Of a stretch of DNA of 64,000 bases, positions 22,081 through 33,555 are shown one piece after another (the stretch's first letter is position 1; the number at the start of each line of letters is the position of its first letter). The notes beneath the pieces were generated by a model, which did no database searches, was not told the DNA's origin, and was given only the letters and a program-made list of their open reading frames with translations. Origin of the DNA: Sympetrum striolatum (Eukaryota; Arthropoda; Insecta; Odonata; Libellulidae); the NCBI GenBank assembly GCA_947579665.1, contig CANPUZ010000065.1, positions 124,001 to 188,000 on the forward strand, given 5' to 3'. A program made the translations under genes and the position numbers.

Positions 22081-22189
22081 CGTGTAATAACGAAAGTAGT
22101 GCAACGGAAACTGGAGATAAGAAGCGGGAATAAAGGCGAGAAGATTGCATGGGTTGAACTATTTGCTCAAAGTAGAATGGCACGCGAAT

Positions 22190-22726
22190 AGGATTCTCCC
22201 GATCAAGCTGCGGGTGCTCGAAGAGGAGAAAAATCCGACGCGTTTGCCCTCTGTCTTGTTAAAGCGAGGCCTCAATAGATCCTCGCTCTAACTTTGCATA
22301 TTCCTTAGAGGACTTCAGAGGACATTCTTTAGGTATTCTATTTGCCCTCACTGTTCCTGTTGCGCCATAATTCCTTCCGCGAAGATATTTCACTAAGTTG
22401 TGGCTCGTGAAATAATTATCGAAATAGAATCGGAAAGGTAGCTCTTTCTGTTTCAGTTCATCTATCATTCCAACTAAAGGTGCTGCGGCCTTTCCAAATT
22501 CTTTTTCGTAGCTTTCCACTTTCCTGGGATTATTTCTCTGATAAATGTCAACATTTAAAAGGCCCCGTTTACTCTGTAGGGACAATTCTTGTCGTCGGTA
22601 GCTCAACATCCTCAAAGAGCTTTCAGCTATGCAAACGCACCTTGGAAGTGAACGTGGAAACTCAGGATAAGGATTAAAAGGCGCAAATATCGCTCGGTTG
22701 TTCTCGATGGAGAAACGGAAGGCCAA
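22190..22726 (-). pseudogene. piggyBac-type transposase fragment
   Basis: The minus strand at 22726-22259 carries the C-terminal half of a piggyBac transposase catalytic domain (DDE_Tnp_1_7). Visible blocks are VDIYQRNNPRK, GKAAAPLVGMIDEL, FRFYFDNYFTSHNLVKYL (containing the catalytic-type D in FDN) and GATGTVRANRIPKECPLKSS. The family form of the last two is FFDNFFTSxxLLxxLxxxGxxATGTVRxNRxxxCPL. A further KLERGSIEA matches the KKxxRG step. After 22259 the frame shifts and decays toward 22190. The first 60 residues of the open frame do not match and are probably out of frame. TTAA ends were not located. Confidence 0.8.
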
Positions 22727-22969
22727 AACAATACAAATTCTTTCCGAGCTGTCTCAGGTCGCGTGTTCCTCGCTTTTTGCCAGCCATCTTCGGAGTCAAC
22801 GGTGGTAATCCCTTCCCCCACCACTCATCCATTAGCTTCTTTCGCTCCTTTAGAGAAATGGTTCATTTTTACAACCAGACCCAACATCTGTCTCTTCCTA
22901 CTCCGGTCAAGGGTGTACGTCAAGAGCCCGAAAAGGGTAAATCCATACCTCCGAAATCAGCCTAAATAA

Positions 22970-24710
22970 TCGAAAACGACCGAAATAGATATATTTTTGG
23001 GGTGTACATAAATGAAATGCAACTATATTCAAGTATTTATTTGCTATAGTATCGCAAGTGCAAAAGAAATCCGATAAAATACCGTAGCAGAAGAAACTTC
23101 CGCGTATTCGCCCCACAACATTTTAATCATCAGTATAAGCAAAATTTAAATTCACTCTCATTAATTTTGGGATAGTATCTCACATAGTAAAGAGTTATAA
23201 AGAATTGAGAATATATATAAAGTTAGCAATTCTTAAGTAAAACGCTGAGAAGTAGTACCATAAACCCGTTAACCGTAAAATCACAAGTTGAAGTGGTTAT
23301 TAGAATTGAACGAGAGGAGACCGAGAATTCAAAGAAACAGAAAAATGTAAGCGATATTATATACTACCTATTACTTCACCTCCCATCCCACTTTATTAAC
23401 ATACGATATGCTATAACGACCATAATCCCACACTACTACACACGAAGAAAAATGAAAACCAAAACACGAAACTTACTTGTATTGAGATCCTCTCAAAACT
23501 TTATAATTATTCCTATTTCAACTTATAAAAATTAATTTTCCATTTGATAGAAGAAACCCAAAACAAACAGCTAACAAAAGATGGAACAATTTATGAAATT
23601 CATCGACAATAGAAGAATCAGAAAGCAAAAAAGTATTTAAGTTTAGGGAAGAATTTATTATTCAATTAATGGTTTAAGATTGTTTAAGAATTTCAATTAA
23701 CCAGGCGACAGCATTAGAAGATAATAAACCGTAAGTCGTTGATCCAGGATAATATAATAAAAAATAATAAAACGAGGTCCAATCATCACCAATTACTTTC
23801 TAATTATTATGATAAAGTATTGAGTAAAAGGTTAATCGAAATAAAAATGCAGTGTAACGAAGTTATGTTTAGCTGTTGATGAAAGAAGGAATAGTAATAA
23901 TTATCAGTTGAAAAATAATTATAATTATTATGTTAAAAGATAGATCATTATCTAATTTAACACGATAATTAAATACAAAACGCAGATAACAGACAGTTAA
24001 CTTACAATATAAAGCAGCGTTAATAGGATAGCTGAGAAGTATTGCAATTATTGGAAATTATTTCGTGCGATAGAAATGTTTAATAAACTTAAAATTTAAT
24101 GTTTTCTCCATATCATCTCTTCTTCTATTCCGCTAAATCCGCTTATTTTGACTTAATTTGTCAGTCTGATAAAACAAAATGTGGTCTTTTAAGGTGATCC
24201 CTAAGCAGTCATCAATCTTCGTCATACAAGTTCTACGAGTCTATCGAATTAACAAACTCCAACAACAAAAAGATGAGTACAAACGAAGAGCTTGAGCATG
24301 CTACTTTGTTCGCTTTTCGTCTTCTACGTTACACCTTGTTAAACGGGGAACTTCTAAAACCAATCTAAAAATTAAATTTGACTCGATAAATTTCTAATCT
24401 ATTTATCGAATCGATTATAAAAATGTCTCTTTACGTCACATCACATACAGCTTGCTCACCGGATGCTTTAAATCATGTATTTCATACGATTATGCGGACG
24501 TTATTTGATGGAAAAGTCTTTTCCGTTAGTTTATATATACTTCAAAACTAAAGGACTGTAATTGGCTTTATATTTAAAAATAGTCATATATCTGATATAA
24601 CCGTTTCATAGCTCATATGATTGAAATTCTATATGAAATATTTAAATTTAAAATTTCTTGGATAACTCCAGCGACGTGTTATTTGGCGAAGGGAAGGATA
24701 GCACAGGGAG
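22970..24710. other. No recognisable gene
   Basis: Very AT-rich sequence with many short open frames but no domain. It is presumed intergenic or intronic. Confidence 0.4.
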
Positions 24711-24711
24711 G

Positions 24712-24888
24712 AGTTATTTTTCGCGAAAACTATAATCGAAATGTTTGTATTCCACGAAATATTCACATTTTCCCATCTAAAATACATGGTAATTCTCCCA
24801 ACATAGACGATCTGGATTCAGCTGCTCCTGTTTACGGCGATCGTCATCCCATTGTATTGAGCTCAGTGCGACAAAACAATTTCAAATA
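24712..24888 (+). repeat. Tigger T1 untranslated-region fragment joined to a MITE
   Basis: It matches 4460-4640 of the T1 element in the same orientation (blocks ATTCACATTTTCCCATCTAA and GCTGCTCCTGTTTACGGCGA). It ends at TTTCAAATA, exactly where a MITE begins. The T1 copy at 32 kb has the MITE at the same position. Confidence 0.75.
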
Positions 24889-25336
24889 GAGTCGAACCTC
24901 GATAACTCGAATCTCAAGGGCTAAACCGTTCGAGTTACCGAGGTTTCGAGTAACCTAGAATTCGACTTATCGAGGTTTTCTTATGATTACCACTACATTA
25001 AAATTTCATTTTTGATTAAGACCAACCAACAAAATCTAGTGACTTATTAAGAATTTTTTGCAATACTTCCTTAAAAGTGGGGCAATAAATCTGGGGAAAT
25101 AAAAGAGACAGCTGGTATTAGGAACATTTTAATTACGTAAGCTTTTTCGAAGCGGAGGGTTTTTGGAAAATTCGAGTTATGGAGGTCGGGCTACCGAAAA
25201 TTCGACTTATAAAGGTTTTTACGCCCAAAACGTCGTCAGGGAAAAATTTCGAGTTGTGTACTGTTTTTTCTTCGACTAATCGAGGTTTTCTCAAGGGACG
25301 GCCGTTGTCTTAAGTTATCGAAGTATTCGAGGTACT
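24889..25336 (+). mobile_element. Non-autonomous pogo-type MITE (copy 1)
   Basis: It begins GAGTCGAACCTCGATAACTC (C to G change in the first base relative to CAGTCGAACC), preceded by TA. Internal inverted blocks (GAGTTACCGAGGTTTCGAGT, ATTCGACTTATCGAGG) and ACGCCCAAAACGTCGTC match the reverse complement of 32534-32955. The far end is decayed (TTATCGAAGTATTCGAGGTAC), and Tigger sequence does not resume after it. Confidence 0.75.
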
Positions 25337-25537
25337 AAGTATATCAATTTTTACTACAGAGTTGTACTAAGTATAGCATATATATGTTAAAATATAAGTA
25401 ATACTTAAAACGAAATATCACGATTTAAATAGATTTCATAACTACCTTTATTTAAACTTTTTGTAAACAATAAATATTTTATAAATACATCTTTACATAC
25501 ATACACTCTTAAAAAAGTAGAAAAACACTCAAATTAT

Positions 25538-25771
25538 CTAATCTCTTTTAGCATATTGGTGTATTTTAGCCTTGCTGTCTTCTATTTTTTCTTCTGCGAT
25601 TCCCAGGATTTTATTCATGGCAATTTCGTTTTTCGCATTTATGTCTTGTATCAGAGTAACGAGCTCCTTGTTGTAGTTAAATCTGGATTCAATATGGCTG
25701 AAATCGGGTAAATTGGATAAATACTGCTTCTGGTCTTCGTCGAGTAAAGCCCATCCTTCCTCCTCAGTCAT
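25538..25771 (-). CDS. Small open frame, unknown, helical and charged
   Basis: A 77-codon frame starts MTEEEGWALLDEDQKQYLSN and continues with a heptad-like stretch (LVTLIQDINAKNEIAMNKIL, then IAEEKIEDSKAKIHQYAKRD), so a short coiled coil is likely. About 50 bp just upstream of its start (25778-25833) recur at 32415-32462, so it is probably part of an unidentified transposable element, perhaps its accessory or C-terminal segment. No family is recognised. It may be a chance open frame. Confidence 0.3.
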   Translation of the reverse strand: MTEEEGWALLDEDQKQYLSNLPDFSHIESRFNYNKELVTLIQDINAKNEIAMNKILGIAEEKIEDSKAKIHQYAKRD

Positions 25772-25833
25772 GACTTCTTGTCAGAACTCGCTGTATTTCC
25801 TGAGAAAGAATTGATGCATGATAAACCCCAATA

Positions 25834-27350
25834 ATCACGCAAGTCTTACAGATATACTGCTATTCATGCATTTGCTTGATAAATTCAGCGAGAACATCGC
25901 ATACCCACATATATGGCTCCTAAGATGATGTTTTTGGTAGCAGAGTAGGCCTAGAGCCGACATCTATATCAAAGAGACGAGCGTTTCCTCGCACTGTATT
26001 CAACTTCTTGAGCATATCCTTTAGTAAGATGACTCACGCCATAAGATAAGATTCCCCATGAGAAAAATTCCCAAGTGCCGATTTCTTTACGCCTCGAAAA
26101 AAGTATAAATATAAAGGAACATTCTAGAATTCGAAACTTGCACCCTTAAAACAAAGATTAAGATTACGTTTGAGAAACAAACAGATTGATAAAACGCTCA
26201 GCTTTTGCATGTGACTGTTTTAAGGGTGTGGATGCAAAGCTAGGCTCGTGAGTAGTGCTTTTGAGGAATTCACAGTGAACAGATCGAAGGAGAGTAGTTT
26301 GGATTTCGTAAGGTACAGATGGACACCCGAAAATGTTTTCACAGTCCGAAAATATAGACCGAGAAAAAAAACGTAATTTAATGGCTATGTGGTTTTTTTG
26401 TGAAATAACCATTATTAGATGCATAAATTAGGATTGTCTTATTTTAGGGCTGTTGACGGAGAGCACATCTGAAGATGAGTTTAGCGACAATTGCAAAGTT
26501 ACTTGTTCCTTTATTAAGCATTTTGGACGATTAAAATTCTGCACAGTAGACTCTTCATTACTCGGGATTATAAAAAATATAGGTACTGATCTTTATTTTA
26601 TGATTGCCTGTTAATGTGATGTATATTTACGAAAATTATTCGATAACCGAATTTCCGTAGATATTTGAAAAAGTGTTGGAGCAATACAAGATGCCAGTAA
26701 ATATTAATTTGCGATTATATTATTAATAATATACCATTTTGGAAGCAAATCAGTCAGCTGAAAGGTATTGTGCGCGTAAGTTACGCACATATTTTTCGGA
26801 ACTGTGACATGATGGCGCGAAATAAATTTTATAAACTGTTAAAACTGTGACTTAAATTCTTCAGCTTCATTTTTGATGCAGCCGATTGTTTATCTAGTGA
26901 TTTAATCCCACGAATCTAATGACTTATCCTTTGAACCACGTGGACATGCAATACCCATTCAAAATATCAATTCCTGGAAAATTGTGTTTTCTCTGAACAC
27001 TCAGTGCGTAAGACTGGGTTTGCATCAGCTCTCTGCTGGTTAAACCATCTATTATTTAGTGTAAATAATTGCAAGTTGACGTTTTCATTTTTTTCACCTT
27101 GGTATGTGACTTTAATACTGCAAGTTCAATTATTATATCAACTATAATCAAGAGTCTGCTGTATTTTTTTAATGTAGCCGAATTTCTAATGTTCGGTATA
27201 TGACGCATTCAGTTGAATACTTAGCTAATACATAAATAACGAAGTCAGGCTTAATTGTAAGCCTACCAGAAAATTTCATCTGATATGCTTTTTATATAAA
27301 CCTTGTGGAATAAGCTGTATATATACTTCATATTGTTATGCATTGATGGT
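25834..27350. other. No recognisable gene
   Basis: AT-rich and apparently unique. Short open frames here show no domain. Confidence 0.4.
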
Positions 27351-27389
27351 GTTTTCTGGGCAGGCGACATTTCAATAAAATTCCAAAAT

Positions 27390-27869
27390 CTGCTGATGAT
27401 GTAGTCAAATAACGAAAGATATTCAAATAAGCATGGGAACGCTAATGTGGAAGAACTAATGAGTGGATGTTACGTTTAATCTCGCTTGCCAAATAACCGT
27501 AACTATTTTTTCCTTCCCACGCTTTGCAACCTCTTGGAAGAAATTTATATCTACAACACTGAAAAACTTCAGCATAGAAAAAAATGAGTTTTTAATAGAT
27601 ATTGGACGTATCCAAACCAGAAATCCAAACAACACTCATGATAAGTTTCCAATTGTTCGCTTATGTAAACTATTATCTCGAAAAGGGTAATAAGTTGGCC
27701 ATATAAGGGTTAAACTCCTCTAGTTTTCAATGCATTTAGTTTTTCAAAGATTTGACACATATTGTAGTAAGTAGCGGGCATGAATATACTAGCCTCTGTA
27801 AGGTATGCAGTTTTTCGTTTTATCCGCAGCCTTGGACCCTCCCATTGGCAAATCCTTGCTGCGCCACTG
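27390..27869 (-). mobile_element. hAT fragment, second copy of the 11.6-12.4 kb element
   Basis: It is colinear with 11917-12387. Shared blocks are AAGATATTCAAATAAGCATG, GCAACCTCTTGG, ATAGATATTGGAC, TTAAACTCCTCT and the terminal GGCAAATCCTTGCTGCGCCACTG ending at 27869. Only the 5' leader of the element is present. The dimerisation domain seen in the other copy is missing, so the copy is truncated. Confidence 0.75.
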
Positions 27870-27879
27870 GTTTATATGT

Positions 27880-29540
27880 AATAGGTAAAAAAAGATGAAA
27901 GGAGATTTTTCAGTATTTGGAAATAGAGCGTCGAAAAAATAATCAACCCAGTATATAAGTTCTTCCTTTAGTATTCAAAGAAATCCTCCGTATTTCATTC
28001 ATTCCGATATTCATCAGGAATGACAAATTCTTACGTCTTCACATTCGTATTCCGCGAGGATATTATAATATAATGGGGAAATTTGCCAGTCACAACGCTG
28101 AATTCGTAAATAACCGCAATAAACTACTTATGAAAATTAGTATCTTTTAAGAATCGAGCAATTCAATACAAATTAATTTTAATTACAGAGCCAATGACTT
28201 CAATGAAATTAATATATTAAAAAAAAGACTTTATAAAATTTCTCTGGAAAAGGCATCGCTTAAATTGGGGAAGGAAATGGAAACATATGTTCGTTGTTGA
28301 GATATTTCTATTGTCTATTTAAGCATGATAATATTTAAGGGGGTCACTCTATGTAAAGCCTAAATAAGGGGTTTTTTGCAAGTTTTTATACGAGGGAAAA
28401 AAGGGCATACCAAATTTATGTTCATGTTTTATTGATCAATACTTTTGAAAAATATATTTAAAAAAGAAAACATTGAAGTATTCTTCAAAATAGCGGAGTT
28501 ATCCACGATATAGTGAACTAAGTCGCCGCTGGAGTCATCTGATTGCGGGCATGATATTGTCCGCAATTCTCAACTGAAACACACAGTGATTTTTTATATT
28601 TAATCTATACACTTTATTTTACGAACCTAACTTACCGCATAAAACTCGAAAATATATGTTTCGTTTCACTGCTTAAAGATAAAAATCAATTTTTCACAAA
28701 AAATTGTCAATATTTTAGTCAATAAACATTATGAAAATTGATAAAGTCACTGATAAGGGAGGTTCATATAGAATAGTTTTTAATAATCTTCAAAATTGTA
28801 GTAAAGCCTCCTCGGTATGTCGAATATTTTTTTGTAATCGTGCCCGCCAATTGCAAAAACATGGTTTCCAGAGAAAACGCTTATAAGTTTCGACGGAATT
28901 TCAAAATTACGCTATTTACAATAATACAATTCTAATCAGCTACTCCGGGACCATATAGTTAACCCTCTGCTTGCTCAAAAGCCTCGCCCTTGGGAAGTCT
29001 CTCTGCCCTACGAGCGGTGCGATGTGCAAATGTGTGTTCTAATTCATAATTGGGGCTCAATGCAGTAAAGGTTGTCAAAAGGACGAATCTGTTCTTACAG
29101 CCAAATGCACTGCAATTGGTCATATTGAAGGCAGAAACAAACCCCTGCTTATTTACTGATAAAACCTTTAGAAACGCGAAAATAACAAAATTACTTCGTG
29201 TTACACATTGCTGAAACTACAATTTGTGTTCCAAAACGTTCGAATTACTCGATCAAACCTTGATAACTCTGTAACAAAGCCGCAAAATCACGAAAAAACA
29301 ATTTAATAGTATAGGGATTCACTTTTGGTCGCTAGAGGGAGATAGGATAAGCTACCCCTGTGGGTGTGATCCTCTTTTGTGCTGCTACTCCGTCGCTGTT
29401 AGCGATGCGATTGTCGTCAGTGTTTTCGGCGAAGATCTCGATAGACCGGAACACAAGTCCATAAGTCCGCCAAAAATGTTTATACCTTCTCGTCCTATCC
29501 GGAGTTAACGCATGACGAACACTAATCTACGATTTATTTC
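27880..29540. other. No recognisable gene; minor unassigned GC-richer patches
   Basis: A patch at 28960-29060 starts TTAACCCTCTGCTTGCTC and another at 29310-29470 has GGTCGCTAGAGGGAGATAGG. They stand out in base composition and may be transposon ends, but no partner ends were found. Confidence 0.3.
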
Positions 29541-29544
29541 GTAA

Positions 29545-29825
29545 CTTTTTCGTCGATCGCGTAGGCACTCAGCTTTTGGATAAGCTTTTCGTGAGAAACT
29601 GTATCGAAAGCTTTCCTGAAATCTAGGAAAACTGCGTCTGATCTAACACCGCCGTCTGCTGCTTTAGATACGTCATTCATAATAAGCGCTAACTGGGTCT
29701 CTCAAGACCTACCTTTCCGGAATCCGTGCTGGCTCTGACTGATTGCTCCCTTTTCGGAAAGAAAGCGATAGAGCTCGATATAATATGCTCCATTATTTTG
29801 CAAAAAATGTAAGTTAATAAAATAG
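29545..29825 (-). pseudogene. LINE-B (CR1/Jockey-like) reverse transcriptase fragment
   Basis: The reverse complement matches 36240-36530: EHII--SIxFLSEKGAISQSQ, then HGFRKGRS, then FLDFRKAFDTVSHEKLIQKL and AYAIDEKV. These are RT motifs 2-3 of a non-LTR retrotransposon, including the first catalytic aspartate in LDF. Both flanks are lost. Confidence 0.8.
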
Positions 29826-30029
29826 GCCTATTGGACAAACACTTCCATCAGTAGCAATAGCCGAGATAGAATTTAATTGCAGAAATTGATCGATTTATTG
29901 TCAGCCTTCGCACTCTAACAGATAAATACAGAAGCGATATAGATATTCTTGCCACTAGCCGCACCTAGTGAACAGTATTGATGAAGGTATATGCGACCAC
30001 AAAATAATAACCGCGGTGCTAAGATAGAT

Positions 30030-30290
30030 CCTCTCCGAGCTTTGAAGACCCCTCGAATTGAACATATTTTTAAGAAAACCGACTTTTCCGCATTTAAGGA
30101 GTTTGTTAAAAGTATAAGTGAAACTCTTATCCGTCTCATTTGCTATAAATCAGTAGATGATAGTTGGACAGAATTTCTTCATATCCTTCGAGAAGGAATT
30201 TCTAAATTTGTTCCGACAAAAAATGTTCGAGATCGTCGAGAACCGCGATGTGTGAAATCAATGAGTTGTTCAAAGATTTGAATAAAGATG
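30030..30290 (+). pseudogene. LINE-B endonuclease C-terminal fragment
   Basis: It encodes KTDFSAFKEFVKSISETL, then DDSWTEFLHILREGISKFVP, then TKNVRDRREPRC. The same segment occurs in diverged copies at 31937-32250, 35265-35510 and 41265-41385 (minus strand in each). It corresponds to the region between the endonuclease and RT domains of CR1/Jockey elements. No flanking domains remain. Confidence 0.7.
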
Positions 30291-30639
30291 TCCGAGCCTC
30301 GTTGTCTGACGAACTTGGATCGGCTAAGTATATATAAACTAAAATTAGCACGAGTAAAACATAATTTAAAAATTTCTCGATGAAAAAATAACACAGACCG
30401 ACATGGTTACGGTAACATTGACGAAGTTACTTGTATGTTATTGCATGTCTTGCGATAAATTCAGCCGTGTTTGTGAGAACTGTCCACCACGTACAGTTTT
30501 CGAGAATTTTGCATACACATTAAATAAACGATTTCATTTTTGTCTTTATAAGTTTAGGCTGTTAACAATCTAAATTTATATCTAAACAGTTTATCAGTTC
30601 ATTAATTCACTATATTTGCATTTAATTTAAACTCCTAGA

Positions 30640-30962
30640 CCGAATTCAAAGAGCAAATAAATTGGGGGTTGAATAGGTCCCTATAAAAGCGTTGATTTCG
30701 GTACCCGCAAGCACACTAAAACGCACGCAAGGGGGGGAATGTTTGCAACACCGAATGAGCGCTGTAACTTTTATCGACGACAAATGTCGTAGAAAACTGT
30801 TGCACTCCTTTGATTTTACCGACTCTTGGGGAAAACAAAATTTCGGTTGCAGACATGGAAAATCTGTCGTGGATACGATTTGTTGACGACAAAATAAGTG
30901 TTCTTTTATGAAATGTCGTCGACATTTGTCGTCAACACGTGTCGTCAACTCCGGTGTAAAAC
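30640..30962. repeat. Insertion into LINE-B rich in GTCGTC/GACGAC palindromes
   Basis: The LINE-B frame, read on the minus strand, is intact up to ...VTPVP (30965) and is then lost. The foreign segment carries repeated GACGAC/GTCGTC words: ACGACAAATGTCGT, GTTGACGACAAAAT, ATGTCGTCGACATTTGTCGT and ACGTGTCGTCAAC. Close to the junction is CCGGTTTTACACCGG (reverse strand). The element type is unknown. Confidence 0.4.
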
Positions 30963-31516
30963 CGGCATTAGGCACCGGAGTGACATTAGCTTTTTTCCAC
31001 GACATTGGCACGATTCCCTCATCCAATGATTTCTAACAGAAAATCTGTAGAAGCGGAGCAATTCCATCGGCTTAAGTGTTTATCACAACAGCGGGAATTT
31101 CCTTCGGGTCCTGGCGCCTTTTTCCTATCAATCTCTCGCAATAACTTTCCAATTCCATCAACCGATATCTCGATGGGACGCATCTCTGAATCAATGCGCG
31201 AGATAAAATCCGTAACTTGACCATTGTCTACAGTGAAGCATTTCTGGTAGTACACGTTAAGTAAGTTAGCTTTATCCTCTGATTTATTTACCGTATTTCC
31301 CTTATCGTTTGTGAGGCTATGCACAGAAAACTGACCTTCACGGTTCTCACGCACGTATGACCAACATTCTTTCTGATCGCCACCTAATGATTCTAATGGG
31401 GTTCGAGATCTATATTCCTGGTATTCTTTTCGTGCTTCTTCCTTAATTAGCTTTCGCACTTCTCTATATTTTTGTTCTTCGAGTTCATGGTTCTCCCCGC
31501 ATGCTTTGCATTGCAT
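30963..31516 (-). pseudogene. LINE-B pre-RT and start of RT domain
   Basis: From 31516 down it reads CKACGENHELEEQKYREVRK, then QKECWSYVRENREGQFSV, then NDKGNTVNKSEDKANLLNVY, then the step before RT motif 1 (ISVDGIGKLLREIDRKKAPGP). At about 31020-30963 it gives SLDEGIVPMSWKKANVTPVP. The order and spacing are those of CR1/Jockey-type RTs (YWSYIKS..., KAxxLNxxFxSVFT, LxxLxxxKAPGPDGIP, PxxWKxAxVxPIxK). Frameshifts lie near 31095, and the RT is cut at 30962 by an insertion. A second array-carrying copy is at 35935-36605. Confidence 0.85.
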
Positions 31517-31518
31517 GA

Positions 31519-31933
31519 ATTATTTCTTCCATGCACTTATCGAAATAATAGGGAGTTCTTGCGTAGATAGAAGATGTATATTAAGACTCGGTTTAAGAAA
31601 AAAATGGATAAGACCATGCTGTTCCTGGGTTCGATACCAAAGCACATTAAAATTTCTTACATAAGGAATATAAGGGAAAAGTAGGGCGTCGTTTGAGGCA
31701 TTTGCAGCAAATATTTTTGCTTGAATTTTCACACATAGTTAGAGATGGTGATCATCTGTTCTGATGCATAGTAAGTATGACCAGGAATACCCGGGTTCGA
31801 TGCAGTACGAATAAATTGTAGCGAATTTTAAGATTATTTTCAATATTTTTTTTGAGGACCCTCTCTATATGATGTCGACTTTAAATTTATGTTTACAATA
31901 TGCTTGCAGTATGCAAGCTACATTTTACTCGTA
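31519..31933 (+). repeat. Mini modular T-arm unit (G-F only) inside LINE-B
   Basis: Two monomers only: G (CCTGGGTTCGATACCAAAG, motif at 31628) and F (CCCGGGTTCGATGCAG, motif at 31794), 166 bp apart. They are followed by the standard tail GCTTGCAGTATGCAAGC-TACATTTTACTCGTA ending at 31933. On both sides LINE-B continues on the minus strand (RALH on one side, CKACGENHELEEQ on the other), so the unit interrupts the LINE. Confidence 0.8.
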
Positions 31934-31936
31934 TGT

Positions 31937-32300
31937 AATGCACGGAATTTAGGTTTCGTCCACCGTGGCTCTTTACGCTCACGCACGCTCTTAGTAGGAA
32001 CGAATTTAATTAAACCTTCTTTGATTATCCGGAGAAACTCTATCAAACTATCATTTACAGTATTTGCACCCAAGAAGTGGAAAAAATCATCCTTGCACTC
32101 GTTTATATAAACCTTAAACTCCGAAAAATAAGCTTTGCGAATTACATATACTTGCCTCGATGGCTTAAGAGGAACCGCTACTGCTTTCATCTCCGTCATT
32201 ATGACACAATGGTCTGAAATACCCTCAACTATATCGAGATTAGTTATCAATTGTGGGTGGGTGGTAAATCTAGGACGTTACCTTCACCCGCACGAGTCGT
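31937..32300 (-). pseudogene. LINE-B endonuclease C-terminal part
   Basis: The minus strand reads NLDIVEGISDHCVIMTEM, the SDH block that closes an APE-type endonuclease domain (final catalytic D and H). It then reads RQVYVIRKAYFSEFKVYINE, EFLRIIKEGLIKFVP and TKSVRERKEPRWTKPKFRAL. Homology stops at RALH, where the array unit joins. Upstream parts decay before 32300. Confidence 0.8.
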
Positions 32301-32533
32301 TCGAGTCTTCGTCATGTTTACCTGTTCTAATGCAACGAAAAAGTAAACTCTGATAAGGGAAAACATGACCGTCCTTCAAGTTTTAAGGCTATGATTCCAA
32401 AATAAATTCAAATGCATCAATTCTTTCTCAGGAAATACAGCGAGTTCTGCGAAGAAAGACCTGTCATTATTTCATGATTTACGAAGTGAGAAGCCGGTCC
32501 TTAAGAGTGTTTGAACCCCGGGTTTACGAAGTA

Positions 32534-32955
32534 CAGTCGAACCTCGATAACACGAAGAAAACGTCCGGCCCTTGAGAAAACCTTGATTAGTCGAAGAAAA
32601 AACGGTGCACAACTCGAATTTTTTTCTGACGACGTTTTGGGCGTAAAAACCTTTATAAGTCGAATTTTCGTTAGCCCGACCTCTATAACTCGAATTTTCC
32701 AAAAACCCTTCGCTTCGAAAAAGCTTACGTAATTAAAATGTTCCTAATACCAGCTGTCTCTTTTATTTCCCCAGATTTATTGCCCCACTTCTAAGGAAGT
32801 ATTGTAAAAAAATCTTAATTCGTAATCATAAGAAAACCTCGATAAGTCGAATTCTAGGTTACTCGAAACCTCGGTAACTCGAAACTTTGATTAGTCGAAA
32901 CCTCGGTAACTCGAACTTTTTAGCCCTTGACATTCGAGTTATCGAGGTTCGACTG
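32534..32955 (+). mobile_element. Non-autonomous pogo-type MITE (copy 2, intact ends)
   Basis: This 422-bp element starts CAGTCGAACCTCGATAACAC and ends GTTATCGAGGTTCGACTG, flanked by TA on both sides (32532-32533 and 32956-32957). The interior holds several further inverted TIR-like words (TCGAAACCTCGGTAACTCGA). It has no coding capacity. It is inserted in T1 Tigger sequence at TTTCATATA, the site used in the 24.9 kb copy. Confidence 0.85.
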
Positions 32956-33555
32956 TATATGAAATGGTTTTGTCGCACTGAGCTCAATACAATGGGATGA
33001 CGATCGCCGTAAACAGGAGCAGCTGAATCCAGACCGTCTATGTTGGGAGAATTCCCATGTATTTTAGATGGTAAAATGTGAATATTTCGTGGGATACAAA
33101 CATTTCGATTATAGTTTTCGCGAAAAATGATAGCTTATAAGACGTGCTCTTTCTCTCTTCATCAAGCTTTCTGGTAATATCGCAAATCCGCGACGTGGGA
33201 TCGTATAGATCAACAGTTTCCAGAAGTTTAACTCTGTGTAATCTCTCAGTAAAGTTTCTATTTGGACGAGAGATTGAGAAAATAAAGCATGATAAAAATT
33301 TGTTTTCGACTTGGGGAGTTTTGGGCTCAGTTCTCGGCTGCTAAATTGGAATGCGACTTTTTAAAATCTCAAGGCTGCTGCAGGGATTTCGGATTTTTAA
33401 TTGGTTAGTAAAAGATTGAAAAATAATGGTTGGATGATGGACACCCTGAAAAATGTTTGTCTCCAAGCGAGGAAAAGTCGCACACATTCAGTCAGAATCA
33501 CTCTCTGCGCGAGGTGGCCTGTGTTGTGATATCCCGTGTGCCTATTAGTAAAATA

